DNA of 64,000 nt from Paludibacteraceae bacterium (GCA_017551025.1 JAFZNG010000009.1:1-64000), one strand, 5' to 3'; positions 1 through 9,006 are shown, counted from the stretch's first letter. Program-made: numbers and translations. Notes: generated by a model not told the origin, from the letters alone.

Positions 1-141
1 ACCCGTATGAAGAACCTCTCGACGATCGCAACTGATCGCGAAGCCTTCGAGGCCCAGAAGGACCTTGCCGGCGGCAAGAAAACCCTCAAGTCCTACCTGT
101 GGAAAGTCTGCGGTGACGCCTACGACGCCCAGAACGGCTAA
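1..141 (+). CDS. C-terminal end of an unidentified protein (partial)
   Basis: The window opens inside a reading frame in phase 1 that runs 46 codons to a TAA at 139-141. The visible tail is hydrophilic and ends in KVCGDAYDAQNG. The codons are GC-rich like those of the nearby housekeeping genes, so I take it as the end of a real gene that begins upstream. No domain is recognisable in so short a piece and I do not assign a function. Confidence 0.6.
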   Translation, partial: TRMKNLSTIATDREAFEAQKDLAGGKKTLKSYLWKVCGDAYDAQNG

Positions 142-166
142 TTTTAGTCGAATTTTTTAAGAAAGT

Positions 167-198
167 GGCATACACATTTGTGTATGTCATTTTTTTTT
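167..198 (+). terminator. Possible terminator of the preceding gene
   Basis: Arms 167-176 and 179-188 are complementary (one G-U pair), with a nominal loop of only two bases, and a run of nine T follows. It lies 25 bp after the stop codon of the upstream gene. The 3' arm is also the -33 region of a rightward promoter, so one of the two roles may be fortuitous. Confidence 0.4.
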
Positions 199-208
199 AG
201 TAATTTTG
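177..208 (+). promoter_or_regulatory. Promoter, extended Bacteroidales type, reading right
   Basis: TTTG at 177-180, exactly 20 bp, then TAATTTTG at 201-208. The upstream box continues as TTTGTGTATGTCA, matching the extended box seen at other promoters in this window. The same bases 167-188 also form an inverted repeat followed by a T-run, so they could double as the terminator of the preceding gene. The promoter faces a 100-bp region without a sizeable ORF. Confidence 0.6.
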
Positions 209-246
209 CAGTCGATTTGAGATGAAAAATGGGTAAAAAAAAAGAA

Positions 247-274
247 GGTTGTCTCACGACAACCCAACCTTTTT
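247..274. terminator. Hairpin with T-runs on both strands
   Basis: GGTTGT (247-252) pairs with ACAACC (259-264) around a CTCACG loop. On the plus strand CAACC and a T-run follow; on the minus strand the hairpin is followed by a long T-rich tract (the A-run at 232-246). It could therefore end transcripts arriving from either of the two facing promoters (177-208 plus, 312-343 minus). Confidence 0.5.
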
Positions 275-311
275 ACTTAACCTTAAATCTAATACCATGA
301 AAAACACGATG

Positions 312-343
312 CAAAAGTACTGCTTATTTTTGATATACGCAAA
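312..343 (-). promoter_or_regulatory. Promoter reading left into the 230-305 region
   Basis: Minus strand: TTTG (complement of 340-343), 20 bp, then TACTTTTG (complement of 312-319). The upstream box reads TTTGCGTATATCA. There is no minus-strand gene before the hairpin at 247-274, so the likely product is a short RNA of about 60-70 nt. Confidence 0.55.
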
Positions 344-431
344 TATTTTTGCAAAAAAATGTGTTTTATAACATATTTTTCGTGATTTTTGACTAAAAAT
401 ACATGTTTTTTAACATATTTTACCGCCAACA

Positions 432-2015
432 ATGAAAACGATGCGAAAATCAACCCTTCGGACAATAGTGCTCTTTTTGGGCCTGAGTATGACGCTGACG
501 ACCCTTGCCTGCCGTCGACAACAAAAACCGATCGTCATCCTCCACGATAATGATACCCACTGCGAGGTGGTCGGCTTCGCCAAGATGGCCTACCTCCGCG
601 ACCGGATGCGCGAGGCAGACACCGCCTACGTCGGCCTGGTCAGCAGCGGCGACCTGATGCAAGGTGGCCTGGAGGGTACCCTCTCCCGTGGACAACAAGT
701 GGTGGACATCATGCGATTGATGGACTACGATGCCGTCGTGCCCGGAAATCATGAGTTCGACTACGGTACGCCCCGTATGCTCGAACTGATGGACATGCTC
801 GGACGCGAACGCGTCACCTGTATCAACCTAAGCGATGCCTCCGGCCGCTACCTCTTCCCCGATTACATCATGGTGCAGTACGGACAGACCAAGGTCGCCT
901 ACGTCGGTGTACTCACCCCCACCACCATGCGTGACGAGAAATCGGCCTTCATCACCAACGAGGGCGATACGCTCTACCGACTCCAGGACTACGACGAGGT
1001 CGTACGCCTCACCCAGACCCAGGTCATTCGTGCGCGTCGCGCGGGTGCGCGTTACGTTATATTACTAACGCACATAGGCGAGACCGACGTTCCCCTGACC
1101 TCCGTGGACCTCATCGAGAAGACCTACGGCATCGATGCCGTACTCGACGGCCATACGCATTCGCGTATCGCACAACGTATGGTGCGTAACCTCCGTGGCC
1201 AAGAAGTGCCCCTCACCCAGGCCGGCACGAAGTTCCAAGCCATAGGCAAACTCTATATCAGCACGGACGGTCGGGTAGAGACCAGCCTCATCGATGCCTC
1301 GACCATCACGGGTCATCACCCGCGCGTCATGGCGATGATCGATAGTATATCTGCCGTCAATGCCCCGATACGGAACCAACCCGTCGGCCGCACCGAAGTA
1401 CGACTCACCATCCTCGGCGAGGACGGCGAACGACTCGTGCGCAAGGGGGAGACCAACGGCGCTAACCTCGCCGCCGATGCCGCACGCTGGGCATGCGGCG
1501 CACAGATGGCCTTCGTCAACGGTGGCGGTATCCGCACCGACTATCCGATCGGCGAGATCACCTTCGGTGATGTCATCAACGTACAACCCTTCAGCAACGA
1601 CTATCACGTCATCGAGATCACCGGACGCCAACTCGAACAAGTAGTGGCCTTCGGATGCAGTGCACTCAAAACCGAAGATCCGGTTCGTGGCAACAAAGGC
1701 GAACTCGGCGACTTCGTGCAACCCTCCGGCTTCCGCTATACCTTCAGCGTACCCGAAGACCGCGTGCTCAGCCTCGAGATACTCGACGAACAGACCGGTA
1801 CCTACCTGCCCATCCAGCCCGATAAGACCTATACCCTGGCCGTATCGCAATACAGCCTCGGCAGCTACAACGACGTAATGAAGTACTGCCACGTGCTCCG
1901 CTATAACGTCTGCGTCGACAACATGGCTACCGTTCGTTATATCCGCGAAGCCCTCCACGGCGTAGTAGGCCAAGCCTATGCCGCCCCGCAAGGACGCGTG
2001 ACGATCGTACGCTGA
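432..2015 (+). CDS. Secreted 5'-nucleotidase / metallophosphoesterase lipoprotein
   Basis: 527 residues. A lipoprotein signal ends in LTTLAC (Cys27). The metallophosphoesterase domain starts at once with HDNDTH (38-43), followed by SSGDLMQGG and GNHEFDYG (105-112) and later GHTH, the metal ligands of the UshA/CpdB superfamily. The C-terminal half carries the 5'-nucleotidase substrate domain (NGGGIRTDYP, then a GDV..VQPFSN stretch). The family hydrolyses nucleotides or related phosphate esters outside the inner membrane. Many Bacteroidota encode the two halves as separate genes; here they are one chain. An alternative ATG lies 9 bp downstream. It converges with the CotH-like gene. I see no convincing promoter directly upstream. 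Confidence 0.9.
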   Translation: MKTMRKSTLRTIVLFLGLSMTLTTLACRRQQKPIVILHDNDTHCEVVGFAKMAYLRDRMREADTAYVGLVSSGDLMQGGLEGTLSRGQQVVDIMRLMDYDAVVPGNHEFDYGTPRMLELMDMLGRERVTCINLSDASGRYLFPDYIMVQYGQTKVAYVGVLTPTTMRDEKSAFITNEGDTLYRLQDYDEVVRLTQTQVIRARRAGARYVILLTHIGETDVPLTSVDLIEKTYGIDAVLDGHTHSRIAQRMVRNLRGQEVPLTQAGTKFQAIGKLYISTDGRVETSLIDASTITGHHPRVMAMIDSISAVNAPIRNQPVGRTEVRLTILGEDGERLVRKGETNGANLAADAARWACGAQMAFVNGGGIRTDYPIGEITFGDVINVQPFSNDYHVIEITGRQLEQVVAFGCSALKTEDPVRGNKGELGDFVQPSGFRYTFSVPEDRVLSLEILDEQTGTYLPIQPDKTYTLAVSQYSLGSYNDVMKYCHVLRYNVCVDNMATVRYIREALHGVVGQAYAAPQGRVTIVR

Positions 2016-2021
2016 TGCGAA

Positions 2022-3782
2022 TTAAAAATTAATCGGGCGACCATTTATGTCGTACGTCTGATTGCCGCGACGAATCACGATCCGTCCGTCGGGCAGTAGC
2101 AGTTTAGAGGCAGCATCCTTCGGTGTGCTGCTTTCTATTTCGGGCACATCCCATGTTGCGGGCTTCGTACCCTCGCCCCACTGCGAGTACAACCACTGAA
2201 TACGGTGGTTCAGACGGTTCAGAAAGTCGTTTTTCCGACTCGTCATGCTGCTGTTGTCACAGTAGTTCTGCGTGCCGCGCCAACGCACCGCATCATTCTT
2301 CGCCGCTGCACTGATAAGCGTCACAAAATCATTGATTTGAGTGCGGGTGTTCTGCATGTGCGAATGATAGTAAACATACCATTGCTCACGCACCTTCGCT
2401 TGAAATTCCGACCACTCTGCCAGTTGACCGATCCAGTACTGCGCAAAAATCGGATTGTCGTAGATCCAGGTATCCTGATTGCGGTTGTACGCATTGCCAA
2501 AATCCCATACCGGACCGAACTTCCAGCGGTCGGTCTGGCCGTTGCGGTCGCGATCCTTATATAAGTAGCAACTGCCGTGGTACGACTCGCAGTCCTCCAT
2601 CAACTCTTGCACCAGGTAGTACTTCGCCGCCTCGTCCAGATCGAGTAGGGCAGTGAGTTGCGAGGATGAGTTGCCCCAGATAGCCTCGTTCAGTCGGTTC
2701 ATCTGTTGCTCGATATACTGACGCTGCTGTGCGGACAGCACCTCCGGCTCCTTGATGCTGATCATGACATGTTCGCCGTTGCCTTCGTAGAGGTTGATAT
2801 TCCCCTCTTCGCTGTAGTTGTCGATCTCTACGAGCCATCCGCCCGTGACGGAATCCGTCGCATTGTCCTGCTGCTCGGTAATATGGACGCGATTACCGGC
2901 GATACGAACCTGTTCCGTCAGGAAATACAAGCCCTGGTACTGATCGTTGATGACCAGTTCCACCGGTACGAATCGTGGCGTATACCTTAGCCCGATCTCT
3001 TGGCTGAGCAGAAAACCTACGGTATTCTTCAGATACCCCATACAGTCGTCCGCGTGGGCGAGCAGACACCAGTGCCGGTTATTGGGCATGCCCAGCACAG
3101 CTTGCTTGGTGTCGAACTTGATGCGGTAGGGCTTCTTGTCAAATCCGCTCCAGGTCCAGTTGCCGCGTCCCTTGAATTGCGCAGGGATGGGTGCAGCGGC
3201 GGAACCGAGCGGTAGATAACCGGTCGTAAGCGCATCGATATACAGCGATCCGGCTACATACGTCTCTTTGCTGTTGATCGCCGCATTATTCTGAGTGCGG
3301 ATATAGACGACGGGTAGGGTGCCGCTGACGGTGGCGGAAGGGGTGGAGGACTGGCTGTTGAGCCATGCCTCGAGTGAGGTCCAGTAACCCTGCGCCCAGT
3401 TGTCGCCCGACTCGGGCACGAAGATATCACCCGCCTGCATCTGTGCCTCCGAAGTAGCGGTACGCTGCAAGTTGGCCTGGTGACTGATACTGTCCTTAAA
3501 ACTGTTGAAATTCTGGTTGTATCGCCCCTCCGGTATATTGCCGCCCACGAAGGTAAAACGGTACATGTCGGTGACCGTCTGAGGGATCTCTACCCGCCAC
3601 TTATTGCCGTCCTGCGTCATAATAAGGGCGTAGGTCTCCGGACGCTGGTCCGAACCGTACACAAATCGTACGGCCTGATACCGGGTTCGACTATTGTCGA
3701 AATAGAGCGTACCTTGCGGAATCGTCAGTGCCGAAGCGGCTACCGCACAGAGCAGGAATAGATATGTAATCAGCGTGCGCAT
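2022..3782 (-). CDS. CotH-kinase-like secreted protein
   Basis: 586 residues with a signal peptide (cut near ASALTIP). Residues from about 165 carry the CotH fold: FKGRGNWTW, KKPYRIKFD, WCLLAHADDCM, VPVELVINDQYQGLYFLTEQ, GGWLVEID and WKFGPVWDFGNAYN. CotH proteins are kinase-like, and some phosphorylate secreted proteins. The N-terminal 130 residues look like a carbohydrate-binding or Ig-like region. The last 25 residues (LLLPDGRIVIRRGNQTYDIN...) match in pattern the tail of the giant protein ending at 53440, suggesting a shared C-terminal sorting signal. It is divergent from holA with overlapping promoters. Confidence 0.82.
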   Translation of the reverse strand: MRTLITYLFLLCAVAASALTIPQGTLYFDNSRTRYQAVRFVYGSDQRPETYALIMTQDGNKWRVEIPQTVTDMYRFTFVGGNIPEGRYNQNFNSFKDSISHQANLQRTATSEAQMQAGDIFVPESGDNWAQGYWTSLEAWLNSQSSTPSATVSGTLPVVYIRTQNNAAINSKETYVAGSLYIDALTTGYLPLGSAAAPIPAQFKGRGNWTWSGFDKKPYRIKFDTKQAVLGMPNNRHWCLLAHADDCMGYLKNTVGFLLSQEIGLRYTPRFVPVELVINDQYQGLYFLTEQVRIAGNRVHITEQQDNATDSVTGGWLVEIDNYSEEGNINLYEGNGEHVMISIKEPEVLSAQQRQYIEQQMNRLNEAIWGNSSSQLTALLDLDEAAKYYLVQELMEDCESYHGSCYLYKDRDRNGQTDRWKFGPVWDFGNAYNRNQDTWIYDNPIFAQYWIGQLAEWSEFQAKVREQWYVYYHSHMQNTRTQINDFVTLISAAAKNDAVRWRGTQNYCDNSSMTSRKNDFLNRLNHRIQWLYSQWGEGTKPATWDVPEIESSTPKDAASKLLLPDGRIVIRRGNQTYDINGRPINF

Positions 3783-3806
3783 GTTGGTTTTTCATTAAAT
3801 TTTCGG

Positions 3807-3838
3807 CAAAATTACAACAAAATTTGGATATATGCAAA
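3807..3838 (-). promoter_or_regulatory. Promoter of the CotH-like gene
   Basis: Minus strand: TTTG (complement of 3835-3838), 20 bp, TAATTTTG (complement of 3807-3814); extended box TTTGCATATATCC. It interleaves with the holA promoter on the other strand. Confidence 0.7.
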
Positions 3839-3854
3839 AAAAAGTGTACCTTTG
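3823..3854 (+). promoter_or_regulatory. Promoter of holA
   Basis: TTTG 3823-3826, 20 bp, TACCTTTG 3847-3854 followed by CAC. This box overlaps a possible TTG start at 3852, which argues that translation starts at the ATG at 3873 instead. Confidence 0.75.
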
Positions 3855-3872
3855 CACCGAAATTGCGGTAAT

Positions 3873-4901
3873 ATGCAGAAATACGAAGACATAATGCGCG
3901 ACGTACGTCAGGGTAAATTGGCGCAGGTGTATATGTTATGCGGTGAAGAACCGTATTACATCGACCGCGTGTGCGACTATCTCGAGGAACATGTCCTGGA
4001 CGAGGCCGCCAAAGCCTTCGACCAAACCGTCGTCTATGGGCGCGACCTGCCCGGCGCAGATATCTCCACCGTGATCGGTGCCGCTCGCGGCTTCGCTATG
4101 ATGGGTGGCCGAAAAGTGGTTATCGTCAAGGAAGCGCAGCAGGTCAAGAAATGGGAAGCACTGGCGCAATACATCGAGAACCCGCAACCCGATACCGTCC
4201 TCGTCATCTGCTATAAATACGGTACGCCCGACAAGCGCCAGACCTGGTGGAAGAAACTTACCGCCTCCGATGCCGTCGTCATGCAGAGCGACAAACTCCG
4301 TGATTACCAAGTGGAGCGATGGATCCAAACCTACATCCAGGACTACTGCCGTCAGCATTCGGAGCTCAGTTTCGCCCCGCGTGTGCCGCGTCTGCTGGCC
4401 GATAGCCTCGGCACCGACCTGAGTGCAATCGTCGGTGCGGTGCAAAAGCTCGTGGACGGTCGACCCGAAGGCGTCAACCTCATCGATGCGTCGCTCGTGG
4501 AGCGTAATATCGGTATCTCCAAAGACTATAATATCTTTGAGCTCCAAGACGCACTGATCAAGGGTGATGTACTCAAAGCCAACCGTATCACGCAGTACTT
4601 CGCCTCCAGCAAAGACCATCCGATGATCAAGGAACTGGGTGTCCTCTATAATTTCTTCCAGAACCTGATGCTCTACCACTACCTGCCCGACAAGACCGAT
4701 CGCGTCGCCGCACAACTGCTGGGCGTCAATCCTTTCTTTGTCAAGGACTATGCCGCTGCAGCACGTCGCTATCCGGCGGGTAAGACCTTCCGTATCATCA
4801 GCTACTTCCGCGAGACGGATGCACGACTGAAAGGTATCAACAACCCCTCGGCCACCGATGCCGACCTTTGGAAAGAATTAATCTATAAAATAATGCACTA
4901 A
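3873..4901 (+). CDS. holA: DNA polymerase III subunit delta
   Basis: 342 residues from the ATG at 3873. An upstream TTG at 3852 lies inside the promoter -7 box and is rejected. The protein begins MQKYEDIMRDVRQGK and shows HolA features: LAQVYMLCGEEPYYIDR near residue 20, a GGRKVVIVKEAQ strand near residue 80, a middle domain and a C-terminal helical collar-type domain with NNPSATDADLWKELI. Delta is part of the clamp loader and opens the sliding clamp. It has its own promoter and leads a run holA, prsW-like, metK, lspA, DUF4296 with short spacers or overlaps. Length fits the family. Confidence 0.92.
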   Translation: MQKYEDIMRDVRQGKLAQVYMLCGEEPYYIDRVCDYLEEHVLDEAAKAFDQTVVYGRDLPGADISTVIGAARGFAMMGGRKVVIVKEAQQVKKWEALAQYIENPQPDTVLVICYKYGTPDKRQTWWKKLTASDAVVMQSDKLRDYQVERWIQTYIQDYCRQHSELSFAPRVPRLLADSLGTDLSAIVGAVQKLVDGRPEGVNLIDASLVERNIGISKDYNIFELQDALIKGDVLKANRITQYFASSKDHPMIKELGVLYNFFQNLMLYHYLPDKTDRVAAQLLGVNPFFVKDYAAAARRYPAGKTFRIISYFRETDARLKGINNPSATDADLWKELIYKIMH

Positions 4902-4918
4902 TAATTTTTAATTCCTTT

Positions 4919-5635
4919 ATGTGGATCGTTATTGCAGCCGCCCTGCTACCGGTAGTCCTTCTGTTCGGCTACATCTGGTACAAAGACATTAAGCAACCCG
5001 AACCGATGAAATGGTTGCTCCGAGCACTGCTCTATGGTGCGTGTTCCACCCTGCTGGTCGTCCTCTTGGTAGCACCCATGCCCGAAATCGAGGTGACGGG
5101 ACCCGCTACGGCTTTCCTCAAGGCCTTTCTCTCGGCCGCTATGCCCGAAGAGGCTGCTAAACTGCTGATGCTGTGGTTGCTGCTCCGCAAGAACCCTTAC
5201 TTCGACGAACGACTCGACGGTATCGTATATGCCGCCTGTGTAGGTCTGGGATTTGCCGGACTGGAGAATATCATGTATCTGGTGCAGGGACTGGCAGACG
5301 GTACGTGGGTGACCACCGCCATTACGCGGGCTATCTTTGCCGTACCCGGCCACTTCTTCTTCGGTACGCTGATGGGTTACTTCTTCGCCCGTGCATGGTT
5401 CGGAACCCCGGGCAAGAAAGCCTGGAATATGTTCCTCGCCTGGGCTGTACCTGTGATCGCCCACGGTGTATACGACGGTATCCTGTTCTCGATGCAGACC
5501 GTGGATGAGTGGATAGCCGGTGTGCTGTTTATCCTCTTCCTGGTAGCCTTCGGCCGCATGCGTCGCAGCAGTGTAAAAGCAATCAAACAATTACAAGACG
5601 AAGATACAAATTTACAAGACGAAGATACTATTTAA
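4919..5635 (+). CDS. prsW: PrsW-family intramembrane metalloprotease
   Basis: 238 residues with about seven hydrophobic segments. Family motifs are in place: PEEAAKLL (EExxK) near residue 73, LDGIVYAACVGLGFAGLEN, HFFFGTLMGYFFARA and AHGVYDGIL. In Bacillus PrsW cleaves the anti-sigma factor RsiW; the target here is unknown. The C-terminus carries an exact 7-residue tandem duplication, LQDEDTN-LQDEDTI, made by a 21-bp repeat (5591-5632), i.e. three heptamers long. It starts 17 bp after holA and ends just before metK. Confidence 0.85.
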   Translation: MWIVIAAALLPVVLLFGYIWYKDIKQPEPMKWLLRALLYGACSTLLVVLLVAPMPEIEVTGPATAFLKAFLSAAMPEEAAKLLMLWLLLRKNPYFDERLDGIVYAACVGLGFAGLENIMYLVQGLADGTWVTTAITRAIFAVPGHFFFGTLMGYFFARAWFGTPGKKAWNMFLAWAVPVIAHGVYDGILFSMQTVDEWIAGVLFILFLVAFGRMRRSSVKAIKQLQDEDTNLQDEDTI

Positions 5636-5638
5636 GTG

Positions 5639-6892
5639 ATGAATTATTTATTTACGTCCGAGTCGGTGTCCGAAGGACACCCGGACAAAGTGAGTGACCA
5701 GATATCCGATGCGATTTTGGATAATATCCTGGCGCTGGATGAGAATGCCCACGTGGCATGTGAGACGATGTGTACCACCGGTCAGGTGGTCATTGCCGGC
5801 GAGGTAAGCTGCGAGCATTATGTCGATGTGCAGCAAATCACCCGTCGTACGATAGCCGAGATAGGCTACACCAAATCCGAGTATAAATTCGAAGCCGAGA
5901 GTTGCGGCATCCTCACTGCCCTGCATGCGCAATCGGCGGATATCAACATGGGTGTGAGTCGCGCTACCGAAGCCGAACAAGGTGCCGGCGACCAGGGTAT
6001 GATGTTCGGTTATGCCACCGACGAGACCGACAACTTCATGCCGCTCACGCTCGACCTGGCGCATACCCTCGTCTATACCCTTGCCCGTATCCGTAAGGAA
6101 GGCCAACAGATGACCTATCTGCGTCCCGACAGCAAGTCGCAGGTGACGATGGAGTACGATTCCCAAAACCGTCCGGTACGTATCGATACCATCGTACTCT
6201 CCACCCAGCATGACCCGGGCATTACGCCCGAACAGATCAAACAGGACGTGATCGATATCCTCCTGCCGCGCGTAGCAACACGTGATTCGCGTTATACCGA
6301 GTTGTTGCAAACATTCTTGGCAGACAAGCAGGCCAAGCTGCTGGTCAATCCTACCGGCAACTTCGTCATCGGTGGCCCGCACGGCGATACCGGCCTCACG
6401 GGTCGTAAGATCATCGTCGACACCTACGGTGGACGCGGTGCCCACGGTGGTGGCGCCTTCTCCGGCAAAGACCCCTCGAAGGTCGACCGCTCGGCTGCCT
6501 ATGCCGCTCGCTGGATAGCCAAGAACCTGGTAGCCGCAGGCGTGGCCCACGAAGTGCTGGTGCAGGTAAGTTATGCCATCGGTGTCGCCAAACCCGTCTC
6601 GCTCTACGTGCAGACCTACGGTACGTCGCAGGTCAAGCTCTCGGATGCCGAGATCGCTAAGAAAGTGGGCGAACTCTTCGACCTCTCGCCGGCCGCTATC
6701 ATCCGTGCCCTGCGCCTCAAGCAACCGATCTATGAGGAGACAGCCCGTTACGGCCATATGGGACGCACACCGGAACATGTCACCAAGACCTTCCTCGACG
6801 AGAATGGACAACCCTTCACGCGCGAAGTGGAACTCTTCACCTGGGAAAAACTCGACCGCGTAGAAGACGTAAAACGAGCGTTTGGGTTATGA
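5639..6892 (+). CDS. metK: S-adenosylmethionine synthetase
   Basis: 417 residues. GTG at 5636 precedes ATG at 5639; the ATG gives the usual [17 protein letters not shown] start. ATP- and metal-binding motifs are present: [28 protein letters not shown] (about 118-129) and [16 protein letters not shown] (about 263). It makes SAM from methionine and ATP in the cytoplasm. The stop codon overlaps the lspA start (ATGA), and the upstream prsW stop lies 3 bp away, so translation is likely coupled. Confidence 0.97.
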   Translation: MNYLFTSESVSEGHPDKVSDQISDAILDNILALDENAHVACETMCTTGQVVIAGEVSCEHYVDVQQITRRTIAEIGYTKSEYKFEAESCGILTALHAQSADINMGVSRATEAEQGAGDQGMMFGYATDETDNFMPLTLDLAHTLVYTLARIRKEGQQMTYLRPDSKSQVTMEYDSQNRPVRIDTIVLSTQHDPGITPEQIKQDVIDILLPRVATRDSRYTELLQTFLADKQAKLLVNPTGNFVIGGPHGDTGLTGRKIIVDTYGGRGAHGGGAFSGKDPSKVDRSAAYAARWIAKNLVAAGVAHEVLVQVSYAIGVAKPVSLYVQTYGTSQVKLSDAEIAKKVGELFDLSPAAIIRALRLKQPIYEETARYGHMGRTPEHVTKTFLDENGQPFTREVELFTWEKLDRVEDVKRAFGL

Positions 6893-7446
6893 GTTTGCAG
6901 ACAAAGAGAAGTCTGATGGTCACGCTGATCGTGGTGCTGGGCGTGGTGCTGGACCAGGTGGTGAAACTGTACGTACAGGGGCATTTTCGCTTGTATGAAG
7001 ACCTCGAGGTGACGAGTTGGTTTCATCTCTGTTATATCCTCAACGATGGCATGGCCTTTGGCGTGGAGTGGTTCGACAAGTTGGCGCTCACGCTCTTCCG
7101 ACTGGTGGCAATCGGTGCGTTGGGTTGGTACCTCAACCTCTTGATCCGTAAGCGTCCTGCCCGCACGTCCTATCTGGTGACGGTCGCCTTCGTGATGGCC
7201 GGCGCGATAGGAAATATCGTGGATTGTATCTGCTACGGTCCGCTGTTCCAACACGGACAGTGGTTCTACGGCAAGGTGGTGGACATGCTCTACTTCCCCC
7301 TGATTCGCAACAGCGCAGGCGAGGTGCTGTTCTTCCAACCCGTCTTCAACGTAGCCGACTCCTATATTACCTGTGCGGTGATCATCATCCTGCTGTTCTT
7401 TACCAAAGATCTGAATAAATCGCTGGAGAAAGTTGAAAAGGACTAG
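6889..7446 (+). CDS. lspA: Lipoprotein signal peptidase (signal peptidase II)
   Basis: 185 residues with four membrane segments. The aspartic protease motifs are visible: VLDQVVK near residue 21, [13 protein letters not shown] with the first catalytic Asp, and FNVADSYI with the second. LspA cleaves prolipoproteins before the lipid-modified Cys. It overlaps metK by 4 bp and the next gene, itself a predicted lipoprotein, by 14 bp. The C-terminal extension after the last helix is short, as usual in Bacteroidota. Confidence 0.95.
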   Translation: MSLQTKRSLMVTLIVVLGVVLDQVVKLYVQGHFRLYEDLEVTSWFHLCYILNDGMAFGVEWFDKLALTLFRLVAIGALGWYLNLLIRKRPARTSYLVTVAFVMAGAIGNIVDCICYGPLFQHGQWFYGKVVDMLYFPLIRNSAGEVLFFQPVFNVADSYITCAVIIILLFFTKDLNKSLEKVEKD

Positions 7447-7951
7447 TCTCATAGTATTCGTGCTGGCCTTGCTCTCCCTTTCCGGCTGCCGCCCGAAGGG
7501 CATACTCTCCTCCCGCGAGATGCGCGAGATCATGTACGACCTGCATCGGGCGGACGGAGTGATCTATGTCAATCAGATGGAGACCGGTTACGATGAGACG
7601 ATCGCACGCTACTACCAGTGCGTACTCGACAAACATGGCGTCACCCAGGCGCAGTTCGACTCGTCGCTCGTCTGGTACACCGACAATCCGGCGCTGTTCG
7701 ATAAGATCTATCCGAAGGTCATGGCTCGATTGGAGGAAGACGTCGCACGGTGGGAAGCCGTACAGGCCAGAGAGCAACGGCAGCGGGACCTCATGCAACT
7801 GCCCTGGTCACGCGTGATGCCCTACGAGATGCAAGTGCTGGGCTGCTATATGCACGATAGCGTTCCCGAGCGACTCGGACCACTCAACCGCCCCACAAAT
7901 CCCGAATGGATCGTGGAAATCAAGCCAAAAATGCAAAAAATCGCAAAATAA
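7433..7951 (+). CDS. DUF4296 domain lipoprotein
   Basis: 172 residues from a TTG start at 7433. No ATG would preserve the lipoprotein signal, whose lipobox LSLSGC places Cys at residue 19. The rest is the DUF4296 pattern: MREIMYDLHRADG, a YDETIARYYQCVLDKHGVT segment and YTDNPALFDKIYPKVM. The function is unknown; in Bacteroidota this family often follows lspA, as here (14-bp overlap). Predicted to be an outer-envelope lipoprotein. Confidence 0.85.
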   Translation: MKRTSLIVFVLALLSLSGCRPKGILSSREMREIMYDLHRADGVIYVNQMETGYDETIARYYQCVLDKHGVTQAQFDSSLVWYTDNPALFDKIYPKVMARLEEDVARWEAVQAREQRQRDLMQLPWSRVMPYEMQVLGCYMHDSVPERLGPLNRPTNPEWIVEIKPKMQKIAK

Positions 7952-7961
7952 TGCAAAATTA

Positions 7962-7993
7962 TTTGCGTATATCAAAAAAAAGTAGTAATTTTG
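7962..7993 (+). promoter_or_regulatory. Promoter of the rplM-rpsI-rpsB-tsf operon
   Basis: TTTG 7962-7965, 20 bp, TAATTTTG 7986-7993; extended box TTTGCGTATATCA, then an A-run. It leaves a 5' leader of about 150 nt before rplM. Confidence 0.85.
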
Positions 7994-7999
7994 CACGCT

Positions 8000-8151
8000 T
8001 TTTCCGCGTAATGCACTTATGTGTGTGCGCTGAAGCAATAAATAATATTAATTAACGCCGTGCTGGGCAGTGTGCTGAAAACTGAATACCGAAAGTTAAA
8101 AGGAGCACTTAATAGATGTCTGTCGGCCCGGTCTTATAACCAACAAAACAA
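8000..8151 (+). promoter_or_regulatory. Long 5' leader of rplM, possible ribosomal-protein autoregulatory leader
   Basis: The 150-nt untranslated leader has no ORF of note. Leaders of this kind that bind their own ribosomal protein are known for several r-protein operons, and I recall an L13 leader class in Bacteroidia, but I could not match this sequence to a model. Role inferred from length and position only. Confidence 0.4.
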
Positions 8152-8607
8152 ATGGAATTTAACAGTTACAAAACAGTGTCCTTGAACAAGGCAACCGCTG
8201 ACAAGCAGTGGGTGATTGTGGACGCTGAGGGCCAAATCCTGGGCCGTATGTGTACGAAGGTAGCTAAGTTGCTACGCGGTAAGTACAAACCGTCGTTCAC
8301 TCCTAACGTGGACTGCGGAGACAACGTGATTATTATCAATGCCGACAAGGTGGAAATGACCGGCAACAAGTGGAACGATCGTGAGTACGTTCGCTATACC
8401 GGTTTCCCGGGTGGTCAGCGCGTGATGAGTCCTGCAGAGCTCAAGGCTAAGGGCGTAGATCGTCTGATCAAGAAGGTGGTTAAGGGTATGCTCCCCAAGA
8501 ACCGTCTCGGCAACAAGATCATCAATAACCTGTATGTGTTCGGTGGCGCTGAGCACAACATGCAAGCACAACAGCCAAAACAAATCGATATCAACACCTT
8601 AAAATAA
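8152..8607 (+). CDS. rplM: 50S ribosomal protein L13
   Basis: 151 residues. Typical L13 motifs: WVIVDAEGQILGRMCTKVAKLLRGK near residue 21, HxxxDC-like VDCGDNVIIINA, YVRYTGFPGG, and KGMLPKNRLGNKIINNLYVF. Assembles early into the large subunit. First gene of a four-gene translation operon; rpsI follows after 12 bp. Confidence 0.98.
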   Translation: MEFNSYKTVSLNKATADKQWVIVDAEGQILGRMCTKVAKLLRGKYKPSFTPNVDCGDNVIIINADKVEMTGNKWNDREYVRYTGFPGGQRVMSPAELKAKGVDRLIKKVVKGMLPKNRLGNKIINNLYVFGGAEHNMQAQQPKQIDINTLK

Positions 8608-8619
8608 GAATAGACTATT

Positions 8620-9006
8620 ATGGAAGTAATTAATGCATTAGGTCGTCGTAAAGCTGCAGTAGCACGCGTTTACGTTAGTGAGGGTGCTGGTAAGATCACT
8701 ATCAACGGTCGCGACTTGGAGGTTTATTTCCCCGCTCCGGCACTGCAATATATTGTTAAGCAACCGCTGCAGACCCTGGACGTGACTGAGAAATTTGACA
8801 TCAAGGCCAATCTCGACGGTGGCGGATACAAAGGACAGGCAGAGGCTCTGCGTCTGGCTATCGCCCGCGCACTGGTGAAGATTGACGAAGCAAATAAGCC
8901 TGCACTGAAGGCAGAGGGCTTCATGACTCGCGACGCTCGTGAGGTTGAGCGTAAGAAACCGGGTCGTCCGAAGGCTCGTAAGCGCTTCCAGTTCAGCAAG
9001 CGTTAA
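8620..9006 (+). CDS. rpsI: 30S ribosomal protein S9
   Basis: 128 residues. Begins MEVINALGRRKAAVARVY; the C-terminus is the basic KKPGRPKARKRFQFSKR tail that reaches the P-site tRNA. The GGGYKGQAEALRLAIARAL motif is present. Cotranscribed with rplM. Confidence 0.98.
   Translation: MEVINALGRRKAAVARVYVSEGAGKITINGRDLEVYFPAPALQYIVKQPLQTLDVTEKFDIKANLDGGGYKGQAEALRLAIARALVKIDEANKPALKAEGFMTRDAREVERKKPGRPKARKRFQFSKR

Noticed and set aside
1065..1991. 308-codon minus-strand frame within the 5'-nucleotidase gene
   Set aside because: Shadow of a gene with a clear lipobox and metal-binding motifs on the plus strand.
3852..3872. TTG start for holA, and similar TTG starts at 53586 and 55979
   Set aside because: These codons lie inside promoter -7 boxes or a terminator; ATGs just downstream give normal N-termini.
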